DNA from: Pseudomonas piscis
Lineage (GTDB): Bacteria; Pseudomonadota; Gammaproteobacteria; Pseudomonadales; Pseudomonadaceae
Assembly (NCBI RefSeq): GCF_009380155.1
Contig: NZ_WHUV01000007.1
Span: 62,001 to 126,000 of the forward strand
Length of the DNA stretch: 64,000 bases
Reading direction: 5' to 3'
The notes below the pieces were generated by a model. It was not told the DNA's origin. It did no database searches and was given only the letters and a program-made list of their open reading frames with translations. Both the position numbers and the translations under genes were made by a program. Below are positions 25,974 to 37,321 of this stretch, piece after piece; position 1 is the stretch's first letter, and the number at the start of each line of letters is the position of its first letter.

Positions 25974-27875
25974 TTACGCCAGGCCCAGCAGTTGCAGGCG
26001 TTGGCGGATCGAGGCTTCGATGCCGGCTTCGTCGAGGCCGCACTCGGCGAGCATCTGCGCCGGCTTGGCATGCTCGACGTAGGTGTCCGGCAGGCCCAGG
26101 TGCAGGACCTGCTTGAGCAAGCCTTCCTGGGCCAGGAACTCGCTGACCGCACTGCCGGCACCGCCCATGATGGCGTTTTCCTCGATGGTCACCAGCAGCT
26201 CGTGGTTACCGGCGATCTCGCGCACCAGGGCTTCGTCCAGCGGCTTGACGAAGCGCATGTCGACCACCGTGGCGTCGAGCCTCTCGGCCACTTTCAACGC
26301 TTCGGCCATTTGCACGCCGAATACCAGCAGCGCTACTTGCTTGCCCTGGCGACGGACCAGGCCCTTGCCGATCTCGATCGGTTCCAGGTCCTTGTCGATC
26401 GGCGCATTGGGGCCAGTGCCGCGTGGGTAGCGCACCGCTGCCGGACCGTTGTACAGGTGGCCGGTGCTGAGCATCTTGCGCAGTTCGTTCTCGTCACTCG
26501 GGGTCATCACCACCATGCCGGGAATGCAGCGCAGGTAGGACAAATCGAAGCTGCCGGCGTGGGTCGGGCCGTCTTCGCCCACCAGGCCGGCGCGGTCGAT
26601 GGCGAACAGGACGTCGAGGTTCTGCACCGCGACGTCATGCACCAGCTGGTCGTAGCCGCGCTGCAGGAAGGTCGAGTAGATCGCCACCACCGGCTTGGCG
26701 CCTTCGCAGGCCATGCCGGCCGCCAGGGTCACCGCGTGCTGCTCGGCAATCGCCACGTCGAAGTAGCGCAGCGGGAAGCGTTCGCTGAAGGTCACCAGGT
26801 CCGAGCCTTCCTTCATGGCCGGAGTGATGCCCACCAGGCGCGAATCGGCGGCTGCCATGTCGCACAGCCATTCGCCGAACACGCCGGAATACTTCGGTCC
26901 GCCGGCTTTCTTCGGCGCACTGGCCGGAGCGTCCAGGGGCTCGAGCTTGGTGATGGCGTGGTAGCCGATGGGGTCGACTTCTGCCGGGGCGAAGCCCTTG
27001 CCCTTCTTGGTCACCACGTGCAGGAACTGCGGGCCCTTGAGGTCGCGCATGTTGCGCAGGGTGGCGATCAGGGTCGGCAGGTCGTGGCCGTCGATCGGGC
27101 CGATGTAGTTCCAGCCCAGCTCTTCGAACAAGGTGCCGGGGACCAGCATGCCCTTGGCGTACTCTTCGGTGCGGCGGGCGATTTCCCAGGCGCCGGGCAG
27201 GCGCGACAGCACTTTCTTGCTGCCTTCGCGCATGCTGGCGTAGGTACGGCTGGAGAGGATCTTGGCCAGGTAGTTGGACAGGCCGCCGACATTGCGCGAG
27301 ATCGACATGTCGTTGTCGTTGAGGATCACCAGCATGTTGGCGTCCACTTCCGGCGCGTGGTTCAGGGCCTCGAAGGCCATGCCCGCGGTCAGGGCACCGT
27401 CGCCGATCACCGCGATGGCCTTGCGCTCGCTGTTCTGCAGGCGAGCGGCGATGGCCATGCCCAGGGCGGCGCTGATGGAGGTGCTGGAGTGGCCGACGCC
27501 GAAGGTGTCGTATTCGCTCTCCGAGCGCCGGGGGAAGGCCGCGAGGCCGTCTTTCTGGCGCAAGGTGCCCATCTGTTCGCGGCGACCGGTGAGGATCTTG
27601 TGCGGATACGCCTGGTGGCCCACGTCCCATACCAGCCGGTCGTCCGGGGTATCGAAGACGTAGTGCAGGGCGATGGTCAGCTCGATGACGCCGAGGCCGG
27701 CACCGAAATGCCCACCGGTCTGGCCGACCGAATAGAGCAGTTCCAGGCGCAATTCATCGGCCAGGGTTTCCAGCTCGGCTTCGCCTAACCGGCGCAGGCC
27801 GTCCGGCGTCTGGGCACGATCGAGCAGCGGTGTGCTCGGGCGTTTGCGGGGAATCTCATGAAACGTCGTGGGCAT
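25974..27875 (-). CDS. dxs: 1-deoxy-D-xylulose-5-phosphate synthase
   Basis: A 633-residue thiamine-diphosphate enzyme that condenses pyruvate and glyceraldehyde 3-phosphate, the entry to the non-mevalonate isoprenoid pathway. Signatures: the N-terminal [39 protein letters not shown], the TPP motif [17 protein letters not shown], and the transketolase segment [24 protein letters not shown] (split here for length). It follows ispA by 112 bp, giving the usual xseB-ispA-dxs set. Confidence 0.97.
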   Translation of the reverse strand: MPTTFHEIPRKRPSTPLLDRAQTPDGLRRLGEAELETLADELRLELLYSVGQTGGHFGAGLGVIELTIALHYVFDTPDDRLVWDVGHQAYPHKILTGRREQMGTLRQKDGLAAFPRRSESEYDTFGVGHSSTSISAALGMAIAARLQNSERKAIAVIGDGALTAGMAFEALNHAPEVDANMLVILNDNDMSISRNVGGLSNYLAKILSSRTYASMREGSKKVLSRLPGAWEIARRTEEYAKGMLVPGTLFEELGWNYIGPIDGHDLPTLIATLRNMRDLKGPQFLHVVTKKGKGFAPAEVDPIGYHAITKLEPLDAPASAPKKAGGPKYSGVFGEWLCDMAAADSRLVGITPAMKEGSDLVTFSERFPLRYFDVAIAEQHAVTLAAGMACEGAKPVVAIYSTFLQRGYDQLVHDVAVQNLDVLFAIDRAGLVGEDGPTHAGSFDLSYLRCIPGMVVMTPSDENELRKMLSTGHLYNGPAAVRYPRGTGPNAPIDKDLEPIEIGKGLVRRQGKQVALLVFGVQMAEALKVAERLDATVVDMRFVKPLDEALVREIAGNHELLVTIEENAIMGGAGSAVSEFLAQEGLLKQVLHLGLPDTYVEHAKPAQMLAECGLDEAGIEASIRQRLQLLGLA

Positions 27876-27987
27876 CAGGCGAATCGTTATAGGTGTAGAA
27901 AGAGGCGGCAGTTTACCTTATGCATCGCAAGCTGCCCACGCAGAGCACCGAACTTGGCCGATATGCGGTCCTGTGAACCGCCGTCGG

Positions 27988-28875
27988 TCAGTTGCGGCGC
28001 GCGACGATATACCGGGCCAGTTCGCGCAAGGGTTCGGCTGCTGCGTCAAACGGCCGCAGCGCATGCAGCGCCTGGTCACGCAGTTCCAGGGCATAGGCCT
28101 TGGCGGCTTCCAGGCCCAGCAATGCCGGGTAGGTCGGCTTGTCCCGGGCAATGTCGGCGCCCTGGCGCTTGCCCAGGGTCGCGGTATCGCTCTCGACGTC
28201 GAGAATGTCGTCCTGGACCTGGAATGCCAGGCCAATGGCCTGGGCATAGGCTTGCAAGGCCTTGAGTTCGTCTTTCTCGGCAAGACCGCTGGCCAGGGCG
28301 CCGAGGATGACGCTGGCCTCGATCAGGGCGCCGGTCTTGTGCCGGTGCATGTATTCCAGGGCCTTCTGGTCGAGCTTGAGCCCCACCGAGCCCAGGTCGA
28401 TGGCCTGGCCGCCGACCATGCCCGCCGGGCCTGCGGCCTGGGCCAGGGTCGTGACCATGCGCAGGCGGATCTCGGCGTTGGCGTCGCTCAGGCGCGGGTC
28501 CAGCAGGGCACTGAAGGCCAGGCTCTGCAGGCCGTCGCCGGCGAGGATCGCGCAGGCTTCATCGAAAGCCTTGTGGGTAGTGGGCTGGCCGCGACGCAGA
28601 TCGTCATCGTCCATCGCTGGCAGGTCGTCGTGCACCAGGGAGTAGGCGTGGATCAGCTCCACCGCGCAGGCCGCGCCGTTGGCCTGTTCCGGCTTGCCGC
28701 CCAGGGCTTCGCAGGCGGCGTAGGCCAGCAGTGGGCGGACGCGCTTGCCGCCATTCATCACGCTGTAGCGCATGGCCTCATAGAGGCGGGCCAACTCGGG
28801 GCTGGGGGCGTTGAACAGCGACTGTAGCGCCGCGTCGACGCGGGCCTGGCTGCTGGCCTGGTAGGTGGCGATCAT
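27988..28875 (-). CDS. ispA: Farnesyl diphosphate synthase
   Basis: A 295-residue short-chain prenyltransferase that makes farnesyl diphosphate from IPP and DMAPP/GPP. The first aspartate-rich motif starts at Asp83 ([15 protein letters not shown]) and the second is [18 protein letters not shown] carries the pyrophosphate-binding lysine and arginine. ATG 28875 overlaps the xseB stop by 4 bp; an upstream in-frame ATG at 28974 lies inside xseB and is rejected. Part of the xseB-ispA-dxs operon. Confidence 0.95.
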   Translation of the reverse strand: MIATYQASSQARVDAALQSLFNAPSPELARLYEAMRYSVMNGGKRVRPLLAYAACEALGGKPEQANGAACAVELIHAYSLVHDDLPAMDDDDLRRGQPTTHKAFDEACAILAGDGLQSLAFSALLDPRLSDANAEIRLRMVTTLAQAAGPAGMVGGQAIDLGSVGLKLDQKALEYMHRHKTGALIEASVILGALASGLAEKDELKALQAYAQAIGLAFQVQDDILDVESDTATLGKRQGADIARDKPTYPALLGLEAAKAYALELRDQALHALRPFDAAAEPLRELARYIVARRN

Positions 28876-29114
28876 TCTGGCTGTTCCGCATCGAAGGGCT
28901 GTTCCGCCAGCTCGCCATCGCGCTCCAGCAGTACCTGTACCTTCTGTTCGGCCTGGGCCAGGGCCGCCTGGCAATCACGGGTCAGGCCGATACCCTGTTC
29001 GAAGGCGGTCAACGAGTCTTCCAGCGACAGCTCGCCGTTCTCCAGACGCTCGACCAGGGTTTGCAGGTCGGCGAGGGATTGTTCGAAATCTAAGGCAGCT
29101 TTTTTGCGGGCCAT
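28872..29114 (-). CDS. xseB: Exodeoxyribonuclease VII small subunit
   Basis: An 80-residue XseB, the small helical subunit that assembles on Xse[28 protein letters not shown] and [15 protein letters not shown] (helical hairpin) are diagnostic, and the length is normal. It is first in the leftward xseB-ispA-dxs operon; ispA overlaps its stop by 4 bp. Confidence 0.95.
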   Translation of the reverse strand: MARKKAALDFEQSLADLQTLVERLENGELSLEDSLTAFEQGIGLTRDCQAALAQAEQKVQVLLERDGELAEQPFDAEQPE

Positions 29115-29560
29115 GGCGGCTATCCCGGGTGACGTTAAACCGGCGCGACACTAGCAGACAGCGGGTTTTCGGGCAAATGAGAAGCGCCCGCTGAAGCTCT
29201 GGATCGCCAGTGCGCGTGCCATCAAAATCCGCCGGGGATCATCTGCGTTAAACCTTGATGAAACTTGTTGGCGGTGGCGCAACGGCAGCATAGACAGCAA
29301 TGAGCGGGAGGGGCGCAGGACCTGCGGAATTGCTCCTGGCCTGCGGGCGGTGATATCACCGTAATGGCACGAACGGCGCGGCCTCCAGGCCGATGCCTAC
29401 TCCCTCGCAAAATCCCTTTTCCCCAATTGTGCAACACACGGCAAATCGATAATCTGCGCCCTTTCAACGCCCTATTATCGTCGGGCGACCTTCCGAATGT
29501 TTCGCAGCCGCGCCGAGGATCTGGCGCCAGGGTTTTCCCATGCATGGCAGGACGCAATAC
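29115..29560. other. Intergenic region between divergent xseB and magA, with a 14-bp palindrome
   Basis: This 446-bp gap holds no gene I can support. It contains a perfect 14-bp palindrome, CGGTGATATCACCG, at 29348-29361, about 200 bp before magA, which looks like an operator half-site pair. Nearer magA, GATAAT at 29448-29453 is a possible -10, but the best -35 (TTGTGC at 29427) is only 15 bp away, so the promoter call is weak. The mag leader would be about 100 nt, and the ribosome binding site is the AGGA at 29549. Confidence 0.5.
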
Positions 29561-30352
29561 ATGCGCGCTCTATCCTTCCTCTTGTTGACCCTGCTGGTGT
29601 CCGCTGGTGCACGGGCCGAACCTTCGGCCGAATTGCAGGAGCCCCTGGGCGGCTGGCGCTATTCCGGCTTGCTCGACCGCACCGAACAGGACCGCGTGGC
29701 CTACCCGACACCGCCCATCGATCGTGGCATCCAGCGCAACCGCACCATGATCGAAGGCCAGCTCAAGGCCATTGGTCATTTGCGCCAGCCCCACAGCCTG
29801 TCGGTCAACGGTAACCCGCTCAATCTCTACACCGACGAACAAGGGCGCTTCGGCCGGCCCTACGCCTTCGGTGCCGGTTCCAACAGCGTCGAAGTGCGCA
29901 GCTCCGAGGGCAAGTCGCTCAAGCGCGTGCAGTTCTACGAGTCCAACCCGAACAAGACCCCGCCGCGTATCCGCGTGGTGCTCGGCTGGGACGATCCCAA
30001 GGCCGAGCTGGACATGCATATCATCACGCCCGACGGCCAGCATGCGTTCTTCGGCCATCCGGGCCTGACCAATGGCGGCGGCCTGGACCCGGACGGGGTC
30101 GACGGCCCGGGGCCGGAGATGTTCACCATGACCGCGCCGCTGCGCGGTACCTACCTGATCTACGTCAACTACTGGGGCAACTTCGGCAGTGGCGGCTACA
30201 ACTTCGATGAACGCAGCAACCAGAACGAAGTGATCACCTCGCAGATCAATCTGATCCTTAACGAAAACACCGTCGATGAGAAACGCGAGACCTTCATCGT
30301 GCCCATGCGGGCCATCGGCGACCTGTTGCTGGTCAAGTCTTTCAACTATTGA
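29561..30352 (+). CDS. magA: MagA, DUF2135 exported protein
   Basis: A 263-residue exported protein with a signal peptide ending ARAE and a C-terminal DUF2135 domain: TPPRIRVVLGWDDPKAELDMHIITPDGQ, PEMFTMTAPLRGTYLIYVNYWG, closing with IVPMRAIGDLLLVKSFNY. It is first of six rightward genes corresponding to the mag operon of P. aeruginosa (yfaPQST-type in E. coli). It is paralogous to MagF, the last gene, sharing a GSNSVEVRS stretch and the WD...LD.H..TPDG phrase. ATG 29561 is chosen over 29540 because MRALSFLLLTLL begins the signal peptide and AGGA precedes it. Precise role unknown; the family accompanies the alpha-2-macroglobulin. Confidence 0.8.
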   Translation: MRALSFLLLTLLVSAGARAEPSAELQEPLGGWRYSGLLDRTEQDRVAYPTPPIDRGIQRNRTMIEGQLKAIGHLRQPHSLSVNGNPLNLYTDEQGRFGRPYAFGAGSNSVEVRSSEGKSLKRVQFYESNPNKTPPRIRVVLGWDDPKAELDMHIITPDGQHAFFGHPGLTNGGGLDPDGVDGPGPEMFTMTAPLRGTYLIYVNYWGNFGSGGYNFDERSNQNEVITSQINLILNENTVDEKRETFIVPMRAIGDLLLVKSFNY

Positions 30353-30389
30353 ACATCCCGCACCACGGATGAATTGGGCTTTGTGAATC

Positions 30390-32102
30390 ATGAGCGAAAA
30401 CACAGCATCCCCGGCGGCCGGCGTCCCCGGTAGCGAACAACCCGGCAGCCAGCGGCGCTGGCCGGCCCTGGTCATGGGCCTGTGCCTGGCGGCGGCCGTC
30501 GCCACTGGCGTGGGCTGCAAGCCCAAGACCTCGGTGGCCGAGCTGCCCGGCGACAAGCTGGGCCTGAGTCGCCCCGATGGCTTGCTGGAGACCCACTCCC
30601 TGGCGCAGTTGCCCAAGGACTTGCTGGCGGTGCCGTTCCTGCGTGAAACCCTGACCGAAGACTTCGTCTTCTATTACCAGACCCATGCCGACCGCCTGGG
30701 CCTGATCGGCAGCCTGCGGCGGATCATCTACGAGCATGACCTGAAGCTGCAGGACAACCTGATCGAGCAACTGCTCGACCAGCCGGCGGACATCGCCCTG
30801 TGGCGCGGCGTCGATGGCCGGCTCAAGGACTTCCTGCTGGTGATGGACCGTGGCGGCCTGGCCAAGCTGCTCGAGCCCCTGGCCAAGGCTGCCCTGGATG
30901 ACAGCCAGTTGAGCAAGCTGGCCGAGCTCAAGGTCGGCGGCGATGCGGTAACCCTGTATCAGCTGAATTTCAACGCCAACAAGTCCCTGGCCTTCGCCTC
31001 CCACGGCGACAAGCTGGTGGTTCTGTCCAATCCGACCCAGCTGTATGACCTGGCCTCTGGCGTCAGCGACGTGCACGGTGCGGTCTCCACCAAGGCCCTG
31101 GAAGCGCTGCTCAACGGCGACAAGCTGTTCCCCGAGGCCTTTGGCCTGGAGGCGCGCAAACCCGAGGTGCAGCAGCGCCTGGCGGTCAACTCCAGCGTCC
31201 TGGCCATGGGTTACCAGCGCTTCATCCCCAACTTCGCCGGCCTGCGCTTCGACATGGACGACAAGGGCTGGCACAGCTACCTGGCCATGGAAGAACAAGA
31301 GGACCAGCCGGACTTCGACTTCAAGCCGATCTGGCAGGCCATGCCCATGGGCGCCAGCGCCTGCGTGGCGCTGCCCCTGGCGGCGCAGCAGCAGAAGCCG
31401 CTGCTGGTCAAGCTCGGCGCCGAGGAGTCGGTGGCCCAGGCCCTGACCGAACACATGTCCGGCAGCGCCGGGCTCTGCTGGTACGCCGACTCGCGGCTGT
31501 ACACGCCGCTGCTGGTAGCTAGCCTCAAGGACAAGGACAGCGCCAAGCTCGACGCCGACCTGGGCAAGTTGTTCGGCTCCATGGTGGGTTCCCGCGAGAG
31601 CAAGGTGGCGCAGCGGATCTTCCCGGTGGTCGAGCAGCAGGACGGCAACGTGCACCAGTGGCAGCGCCAGGTCAGCTCGAACTTCGGGCCGTATCCGGCC
31701 AAGCAGGCCAAGGACCCGCAGGCCATTACCGGCCGCGCCTTCATGCAGGTCAGCCTGGCCCGCCATGGTTCGACCCTGGTGTTCTCCCTGGATGACAAGC
31801 TGGTGGGCAAGGCCCTGGGCACCCTGGACAAGCGCTTCCCACCCCTGGCCGACGTGGCGCCGAAGAACGCCATGATGCCGATCTACCTGGGACCGCAGTC
31901 CCTGGCCCAACTGATCCAGCAGGAAACCTTCGACAGCCTGCCCCAGGACATGGAGCCGGTGTTCAACAACGCCGCGCAGACCTACCTGGTGCCGAAGCTG
32001 CGCACCCTCGGTGGTTATGGCAAGTACGCCCTGACCCTGCCTGAGGGCAGCGAGCCCAACGGCCATTGGCAGTGGCTGCCGCTGCAATGGCAAGCGCTGT
32101 GA
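30390..32102 (+). CDS. magB: MagB, DUF2138 membrane-anchored protein
   Basis: A 570-residue protein with a cytoplasmic, Pro/Gly/Ser-rich N-terminus of about 22 residues, one membrane segment ([20 protein letters not shown]) and a large periplasmic domain. This matches DUF2138 (YfaA), always found with YfaS-type macroglobulins. The Cys after the hydrophobic stretch resembles a lipobox (TGVGC), but the arginines sit deep in the N-terminus, so a signal anchor is as likely as a lipoprotein. 37 bp after magA; its 3' end overlaps magC. No catalytic motif is visible; a scaffold or membrane tether for MagD is a reasonable inference. Confidence 0.8.
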   Translation: MSENTASPAAGVPGSEQPGSQRRWPALVMGLCLAAAVATGVGCKPKTSVAELPGDKLGLSRPDGLLETHSLAQLPKDLLAVPFLRETLTEDFVFYYQTHADRLGLIGSLRRIIYEHDLKLQDNLIEQLLDQPADIALWRGVDGRLKDFLLVMDRGGLAKLLEPLAKAALDDSQLSKLAELKVGGDAVTLYQLNFNANKSLAFASHGDKLVVLSNPTQLYDLASGVSDVHGAVSTKALEALLNGDKLFPEAFGLEARKPEVQQRLAVNSSVLAMGYQRFIPNFAGLRFDMDDKGWHSYLAMEEQEDQPDFDFKPIWQAMPMGASACVALPLAAQQQKPLLVKLGAEESVAQALTEHMSGSAGLCWYADSRLYTPLLVASLKDKDSAKLDADLGKLFGSMVGSRESKVAQRIFPVVEQQDGNVHQWQRQVSSNFGPYPAKQAKDPQAITGRAFMQVSLARHGSTLVFSLDDKLVGKALGTLDKRFPPLADVAPKNAMMPIYLGPQSLAQLIQQETFDSLPQDMEPVFNNAAQTYLVPKLRTLGGYGKYALTLPEGSEPNGHWQWLPLQWQAL

Positions 32103-32746
32103 GAGCCTTGCGCCACGGCTTGAGCAGCCTTGGCCTGCTGGCCCTGTTGCTCAGCAGCGCAGTGGGCGCGACCACGGCCGCGCCGCTGGACGTGCAGCAG
32201 TCCCAGGTGTTTCGCGCCTGGTTCGTGCGCATCGCCCAGGAGCAGCTGAGCCAGGGCCCGAGCCCGCGCTGGTATCAGCAGGACTGCGCGGGGCTGGTGC
32301 GCTTCGCCGCCAATGAAGCACTCAAGACCCATGACAGCAAATGGCTGCGGGCCAATGGTTTGTCCAATCGCTACCTGCCCCCGGAGCTGCAACTGAGCGA
32401 AGGCCAGCGCGCCCTGGCCCAGCAGTGGCAGCAGGGCGGCGGCAAGGTCGGTCCCTACGTCAATGCGATCAAGCTGATCCAGTTCAACAGCCATCTGGTG
32501 AGCCGCGACCTGGGCCAGGCGCGCCCCGGCGACCTGTTGTTCTTCGACCAGGGCGACGACCAGCACTTGATGATCTGGATGGGCCGCAACATCGCCTATC
32601 ACACCGGCACCACCACCCCTACCGATAACGGCATGCGCTCGGCCAGCGTGCAGCAACTGATGACATGGAAGGACACCCGATGGATACCCGACCCCGCCAA
32701 CCCCAACTTCATCGGCATCTATCGGCTGAACTTCCTCACCCAATGA
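32087..32746 (+). CDS. magC: MagC, DUF1175 protein with NlpC/P60-like motifs
   Basis: A 219-residue exported protein (YfaT/DUF1175). After the signal peptide, [14 protein letters not shown] places a Cys (67) at the start of a helix; later [30 protein letters not shown] gives the GDLxFF phrase, His160 before a hydrophobic strand, and His172. This order (Cys, GDL.FF, His, G(R/N)..., His) is that of NlpC/P60 cell-wall peptidases. ATG 32087 overlaps magB by 16 bp; GTG 32099 (GTGA overlap) is equally possible, with a shorter signal peptide. It overlaps magD by 4 bp (ATGA). Peptidoglycan hydrolase activity is inferred only. Confidence 0.75.
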   Translation: MASAVRALRHGLSSLGLLALLLSSAVGATTAAPLDVQQSQVFRAWFVRIAQEQLSQGPSPRWYQQDCAGLVRFAANEALKTHDSKWLRANGLSNRYLPPELQLSEGQRALAQQWQQGGGKVGPYVNAIKLIQFNSHLVSRDLGQARPGDLLFFDQGDDQHLMIWMGRNIAYHTGTTTPTDNGMRSASVQQLMTWKDTRWIPDPANPNFIGIYRLNFLTQ

Positions 32747-35700
32747 GCGAATCGCGTATGTCCCGTTTTCTGTTCCGCTTGACCCTGGCCTTGACCCTGG
32801 TGGCCCCCGTGGCCCTGGTCAACGCCGAAGACTCCGTGCCCGCCAGCGATTACGCGGCAGTCGCCGGGGAGAGTTTCTTCCTGCTGTCCGACAGCAGTTT
32901 TGCCAGCGACGAGCAGGCCATGGTGCGCCTCGAGGCGCCGGGGCGTGATTACCGGCGCTTTCGCATGGAGCCCTATGGCGGCGCGGATATCCGGGTCTAC
33001 CGGATCAACCAGCCGCTGGACTTCCTCAAGCGCCAGAAAAACCTGCACCGAGTGGTCAGCGATGGCCAGTTCAAGGGCGAGGGGCTGTCCAACACCCTGG
33101 CCTACTTGTGGGACAACTGGTATCGCAAGTCGCGCCGGGTGATGCAGCGCGCCTTCTCCTATGAGTCGCGCAAGCAGGTAACCGAAGAGGTTCCGGAGCT
33201 GAAGGTCGGCAACTCGTTGCTGGCACCGACACCCTATGACGCCCAGCCGCAGTTCGGCCTGGTCCCGGGCTTGCCGCTGGTGACCCAGTTCCGCTACCCG
33301 CTGTGGCAGGCCAAGCCGATCCAGCCGCCAGCCGGGGTCAACCTGGCCGGGTCCTCCAGTGACTTCATCAACGTCGCACCGGGCAACGTCTACATTCCCC
33401 TTGGGCAGTTGAAGCCAGGCCTTTACCTGGTCGAAGCCCTGGTGGGCAAGTACCGCGCCACCACCATGGTGTTCGTCTCCAATACCGTAGCGGTGAGCAA
33501 GGTCGCCGGTGACGAGCTGCTGGTCTGGGCGGCGGGCAAGCACGAAGGCAACTCGGTACCCAAGGTCAACGTGCTGTGGACCGACGGCCTGGGCGTGATG
33601 AACAGCGGTGCCACCGATGAGCAGGGCCTGGTGCGCTTGAAACACGTCAGCCCCGAGCGCTCCTATGTGATCGGCGAGGACCAGGAAGGCGGGGTGTTCG
33701 TCTCCGAGAACTTCTACTACGACAGCGAAATCTACGACACCAAGCTCTATGCCTTCACTGATCGGCCGCTGTACCGCCCGGGCGACTGGGTCTCGCTGAA
33801 GGTCGTCGGGCGTGAGTTCAAGAATGCCCGGGACTCGGTGCTGCCCGGTGCCGGTACGGTGAATGTCAGCGTATTGGATGCTGCGGGCACCGCCCTGCAG
33901 AACCTGACCCTGAACCTGGATTCCAAGTCCGGCACCCAGGGGCGTTTCCAGCTCCCGGAAAATGCCCTGGCGGGCGGTTATGAACTGCGCCTGCGCTACA
34001 AGGACCAGGTCTACAGCAGCGCCTTTCGCGTAGCCGAGTACATCAAGCCGCACTTCGAGATCGCCCTGAGCCTGGCCAAGCCGGACTTCAAGACCGGCGA
34101 GGCGGTGAAGGGCAACCTGGTACTGCTCTATCCCGATGGCAAGCCGGTGGCCAACGCACGCCTGCAACTGAGCCTGCGGTCCCAGCAGCTGTCTATGGTG
34201 GACAACGAGTTGCAGTACATGGGCCAGTTCCCGGTGGAACTGACCAGCACCGAGCTGACCACCGATTCCAAGGGCAGTGCCAGCCTCGACCTGCCGGCGG
34301 CGGACAAGCCCAGCCGCTACATGCTCACCGTATTCGCCAGTGACGGCGCGGCCTATCGGGTCAAGACCACCAAGGAAATCCTCATCGAGCGTGGCGCCGC
34401 GAGCTTCAGCCTCAGCGCCCCGCAACGCTTCAGCGCGGTGGGCGACAAGGTGCAGTTCAGCTACGCCAACCAGAACACCAGCGAGCAGAGCAAGAGCGTC
34501 TTGCCCAGCCGCTACAGCTGGGTGCGCATGGAAGACCAGAGCACTGGCGAAGGCAAGCTGGCCGTCGGCGACAGCGGTTTTGTCCTGGCCTTCGAACGTC
34601 CCGGTACCTACAACCTGACCCTGCGCGATGAGCATGACCGGGTCGTGGGCGGCACGAGCCATTCGGTCACCGGCGAAGGGGTCAAGGCCGTGCCGGGTAC
34701 CGTGGAGATCGTCCTCGACAAGCCCGAGTACAAAGCTGGCGACGAAGCCCTGGCGCTGATCACCTTCCCCGAGCCGATCAACGATGCGCTGCTGTCGCTG
34801 GAGCGTGACAAGGTCGAGGCCACCGCCTTGCTGTCCCAGGGGGGCGATTGGCTGAAAGTGGAAAAACTCAGCCCGACCCAGTACCGCGCCCGGGTGCAGG
34901 TCAAGGACAGCTTCGCGCCGAACCTGACCTTCTCCGTGCTCTACACCAAGGGTGGCGAATACAGCTTCCAGAACGCCGGGATCAAGGTGCTGACGCCGCA
35001 GATCGATGTGGCCATCCAGACCGACAAGGAAAAATACCAGCCGGGTGACACCGTCACCGTGGACCTGTCCACGCAGTTCGCCGGCAAGCCGGTACCGGCC
35101 CACCTGACGGTCAGCGTGGTGGACGAGATGGTCTATGCCCTGCAGCCGGAAGTGGCGCCGAGCATCGACCAGTTCTTCTACCATCCGCGGCGCAACAACG
35201 TGCGCACCAGCGCCAGCCTGTCGTTCATCAGCTACGACGTAGCCCTGCCGGGCAGCCCGACGGCGCCAGGCAAGGCCAACCGTAGCGAGCGTGGGGTCAA
35301 GGTGCTGGAGCGTCCGCGCCGTGAAGACGTCGACACCGCTGCCTGGCAGCCGGAGTTGGTCACCGACGGCAGCGGCAAGGCGCGCTTCACCTTCCGCATG
35401 CCCGACTCGCTGACCCGCTGGCGCATCACCGCCCGGGCCATCGCCGAGGATGGCCAGGTTGGCCAGAAGAAGCAGTTCGTGCGGTCCGAGAAGGCCCTGT
35501 ACCTGAAGTGGAGCGGCCCGACCCGCTTCCGCAGCGGCGACAAGCCGGACCTTGGGGTCTTTGCGTTCAACCAGTCCGAGCAGCCGGTCAAGGCAGAACT
35601 GGTGGTGCATTACGCCGGTGAGTCCCAGCGCTTGCCGTTGACCCTCAACAGCGGCATCAACTATGTGGCCCTGCCGGCCATCGCTCCGGGCAATGGCGAG

Positions 35701-37320
35701 TGGAGCGCCGAGCTGGTGCAGGGCGGCAAGACCATGGACACCCTGGCCGTGCGCCTGGCCAGCAACGGAGCTGGCTGGCAGACCGTGCAGACCCAGAGCC
35801 TGGACGTGGTCACCAACAGCACGCCACTGGGCTTGCCGGCCGATGCCGGGGAGATTCGCCTGCGCCTGGACGACAGCCCGCAAGCGCTGTTCCGCGCCGC
35901 CCTGGATGACCTGCTGGAATACCCCTACGGTGGTGTCGAGCAGACCGCCAGCCAGCTGTTGCCGCTGAGCGTCGCCTATCCGGCCCTGGCCAGCAATCCG
36001 CAGGTGCGTGATCGCTTGCGCCTGATGATGCAGAACAGTCGCTTGCGCCTGGTGCACATGGCCGGGCCGGAAGCGGCATTCACCTGGTGGGGCGAGGACG
36101 CCGATCCGGATGCCTTCCTCACCGCCTACGCCTATTACGCCGACTGGAACGCCAGCAAGGTGATGGACCTGAACCTGCCGCCGGAGCATTGGCAGCGAGT
36201 GCTTGAGGTCTATGCCAAGCAGGCCGGCAATACGCCGTTGCTGCAACGTGCGCTGATCCTGTCCTTCGCCCGCGAGATGAAGCTGCCGATCAATACCCTG
36301 GTCAGCGGCCTGATGGACGACCTGGCCAAGGCCGGCTCGGGACCGCAAGCCAGCATGCAGGACGACAGCGGCGACAGCCTGGTGATGGACAGCCCGGATT
36401 CGGCCCTGGGCCTGGCCAGTGCCCGGGTGCTGGCTGCGGCCCTGGCGCGGGACGCCAAGGTCACGCCACCGCCGGCGTTCGTCACCCAGCTGGAAGCGGC
36501 GCAACAGCAGATGGAAATCAGCTCCCAGCCCTTCGCCCAGGCCTTGAGCCTGTCGCTCAAGCCGTTCGACCAGGGCGCGACGCGCGCCTTGCTGCAACGG
36601 CTGCTGCCGTCGCAGTCGACCCTGGAACGGGCTCTGGCCTTGACCTGGCTGCAACGTAGCGTGGCCCAGTCGGCGCCGGCTACGAACCTCAACCCGGGGC
36701 AAGGCTGGCAACAGCGCCAGGGCGCCAGCGGCGAAAGCTACTGGCAATGGCAAGGCCCGCAGGTTCCTGCGGTGTTGACCCTGGACTCGGTGCCGGAGCG
36801 CCCGCTACGGGCCTCGGTGAGCTACCTGAGCAAGCAGGAAGCCGGCACGCCGGCACCGGTGAATATCACTCGCCGCCTGCTGCGCCTGGTACCGGGGGAC
36901 GAAGCCTTCACCTTCAAGCTGGAGCCGGTGGGCAACAAGCCGATCGCCAGCGACGGCCTGTACCTGGATGAAGTGATCATCGCCAACGAAGGCAAGCGCC
37001 CGCTGCTGTACGGCATGCTGGATGTGCCGTTGCCGCCGGGCGCCGATGTCGAGCGCACCACCTGGGGTATCAAGCTGGCCGGTCCTGCGGGCAGTGAGGC
37101 CGCGTCGCTGGAGAAGGCCCGTGCCGAACCGGGGCAGATGAGCTACCGCGTGCCCCTGGATGCGCTGAACGACAGCAGCGAAGTGCGCCTGCGCCATCTG
37201 GTCCGCTTCTCCCAGAAGGGCCAGTTCAACTTGCCGCCGGCACGTTTCTACCAGGTCTATGCACCTGAGCATCAGGCCCAGGAGCGTACTCCGGCCTTGG
37301 GCCAGGTTTCGGTCAAGTAA
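32743..37320 (+). CDS. magD: MagD, bacterial alpha-2-macroglobulin (YfaS type, no thioester)
   Basis: A 1525-residue periplasmic protein, a bacterial homologue of the protease-trapping alpha-2-macroglobulins. A signal peptide ([17 protein letters not shown]) is followed by MG-type beta domains with the hallmark [16 protein letters not shown], a bait-type region around residues 830-870, the central [15 protein letters not shown], and the helical TED toroid. Where thioester members read C-x-E-Q, this one reads G1064-V-E-Q in [10 protein letters not shown], so no thioester can form. P. aeruginosa MagD is reported to lack it too. It overlaps magC by 4 bp, and magE starts 1 bp after the stop. Confidence 0.95.
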   Translation: MSESRMSRFLFRLTLALTLVAPVALVNAEDSVPASDYAAVAGESFFLLSDSSFASDEQAMVRLEAPGRDYRRFRMEPYGGADIRVYRINQPLDFLKRQKNLHRVVSDGQFKGEGLSNTLAYLWDNWYRKSRRVMQRAFSYESRKQVTEEVPELKVGNSLLAPTPYDAQPQFGLVPGLPLVTQFRYPLWQAKPIQPPAGVNLAGSSSDFINVAPGNVYIPLGQLKPGLYLVEALVGKYRATTMVFVSNTVAVSKVAGDELLVWAAGKHEGNSVPKVNVLWTDGLGVMNSGATDEQGLVRLKHVSPERSYVIGEDQEGGVFVSENFYYDSEIYDTKLYAFTDRPLYRPGDWVSLKVVGREFKNARDSVLPGAGTVNVSVLDAAGTALQNLTLNLDSKSGTQGRFQLPENALAGGYELRLRYKDQVYSSAFRVAEYIKPHFEIALSLAKPDFKTGEAVKGNLVLLYPDGKPVANARLQLSLRSQQLSMVDNELQYMGQFPVELTSTELTTDSKGSASLDLPAADKPSRYMLTVFASDGAAYRVKTTKEILIERGAASFSLSAPQRFSAVGDKVQFSYANQNTSEQSKSVLPSRYSWVRMEDQSTGEGKLAVGDSGFVLAFERPGTYNLTLRDEHDRVVGGTSHSVTGEGVKAVPGTVEIVLDKPEYKAGDEALALITFPEPINDALLSLERDKVEATALLSQGGDWLKVEKLSPTQYRARVQVKDSFAPNLTFSVLYTKGGEYSFQNAGIKVLTPQIDVAIQTDKEKYQPGDTVTVDLSTQFAGKPVPAHLTVSVVDEMVYALQPEVAPSIDQFFYHPRRNNVRTSASLSFISYDVALPGSPTAPGKANRSERGVKVLERPRREDVDTAAWQPELVTDGSGKARFTFRMPDSLTRWRITARAIAEDGQVGQKKQFVRSEKALYLKWSGPTRFRSGDKPDLGVFAFNQSEQPVKAELVVHYAGESQRLPLTLNSGINYVALPAIAPGNGEWSAELVQGGKTMDTLAVRLASNGAGWQTVQTQSLDVVTNSTPLGLPADAGEIRLRLDDSPQALFRAALDDLLEYPYGGVEQTASQLLPLSVAYPALASNPQVRDRLRLMMQNSRLRLVHMAGPEAAFTWWGEDADPDAFLTAYAYYADWNASKVMDLNLPPEHWQRVLEVYAKQAGNTPLLQRALILSFAREMKLPINTLVSGLMDDLAKAGSGPQASMQDDSGDSLVMDSPDSALGLASARVLAAALARDAKVTPPPAFVTQLEAAQQQMEISSQPFAQALSLSLKPFDQGATRALLQRLLPSQSTLERALALTWLQRSVAQSAPATNLNPGQGWQQRQGASGESYWQWQGPQVPAVLTLDSVPERPLRASVSYLSKQEAGTPAPVNITRRLLRLVPGDEAFTFKLEPVGNKPIASDGLYLDEVIIANEGKRPLLYGMLDVPLPPGADVERTTWGIKLAGPAGSEAASLEKARAEPGQMSYRVPLDALNDSSEVRLRHLVRFSQKGQFNLPPARFYQVYAPEHQAQERTPALGQVSVK

Positions 37321-37321
37321 C

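Noticed and set aside
29540-29570. RsmA/RsmE (CANGGANG) site over the magA ribosome binding site
   Set aside because: The mag operon is Gac/Rsm-linked in P. aeruginosa, but here the sequence is CAGGACG, one base short of the consensus spacing, and GGA is expected in any Shine-Dalgarno.
32719-36753. A 1344-codon open frame antisense to magD
   Set aside because: High-GC codon bias leaves the antisense frame open; it has no domain signature, signal peptide or ribosome binding site, while magD is unmistakable.
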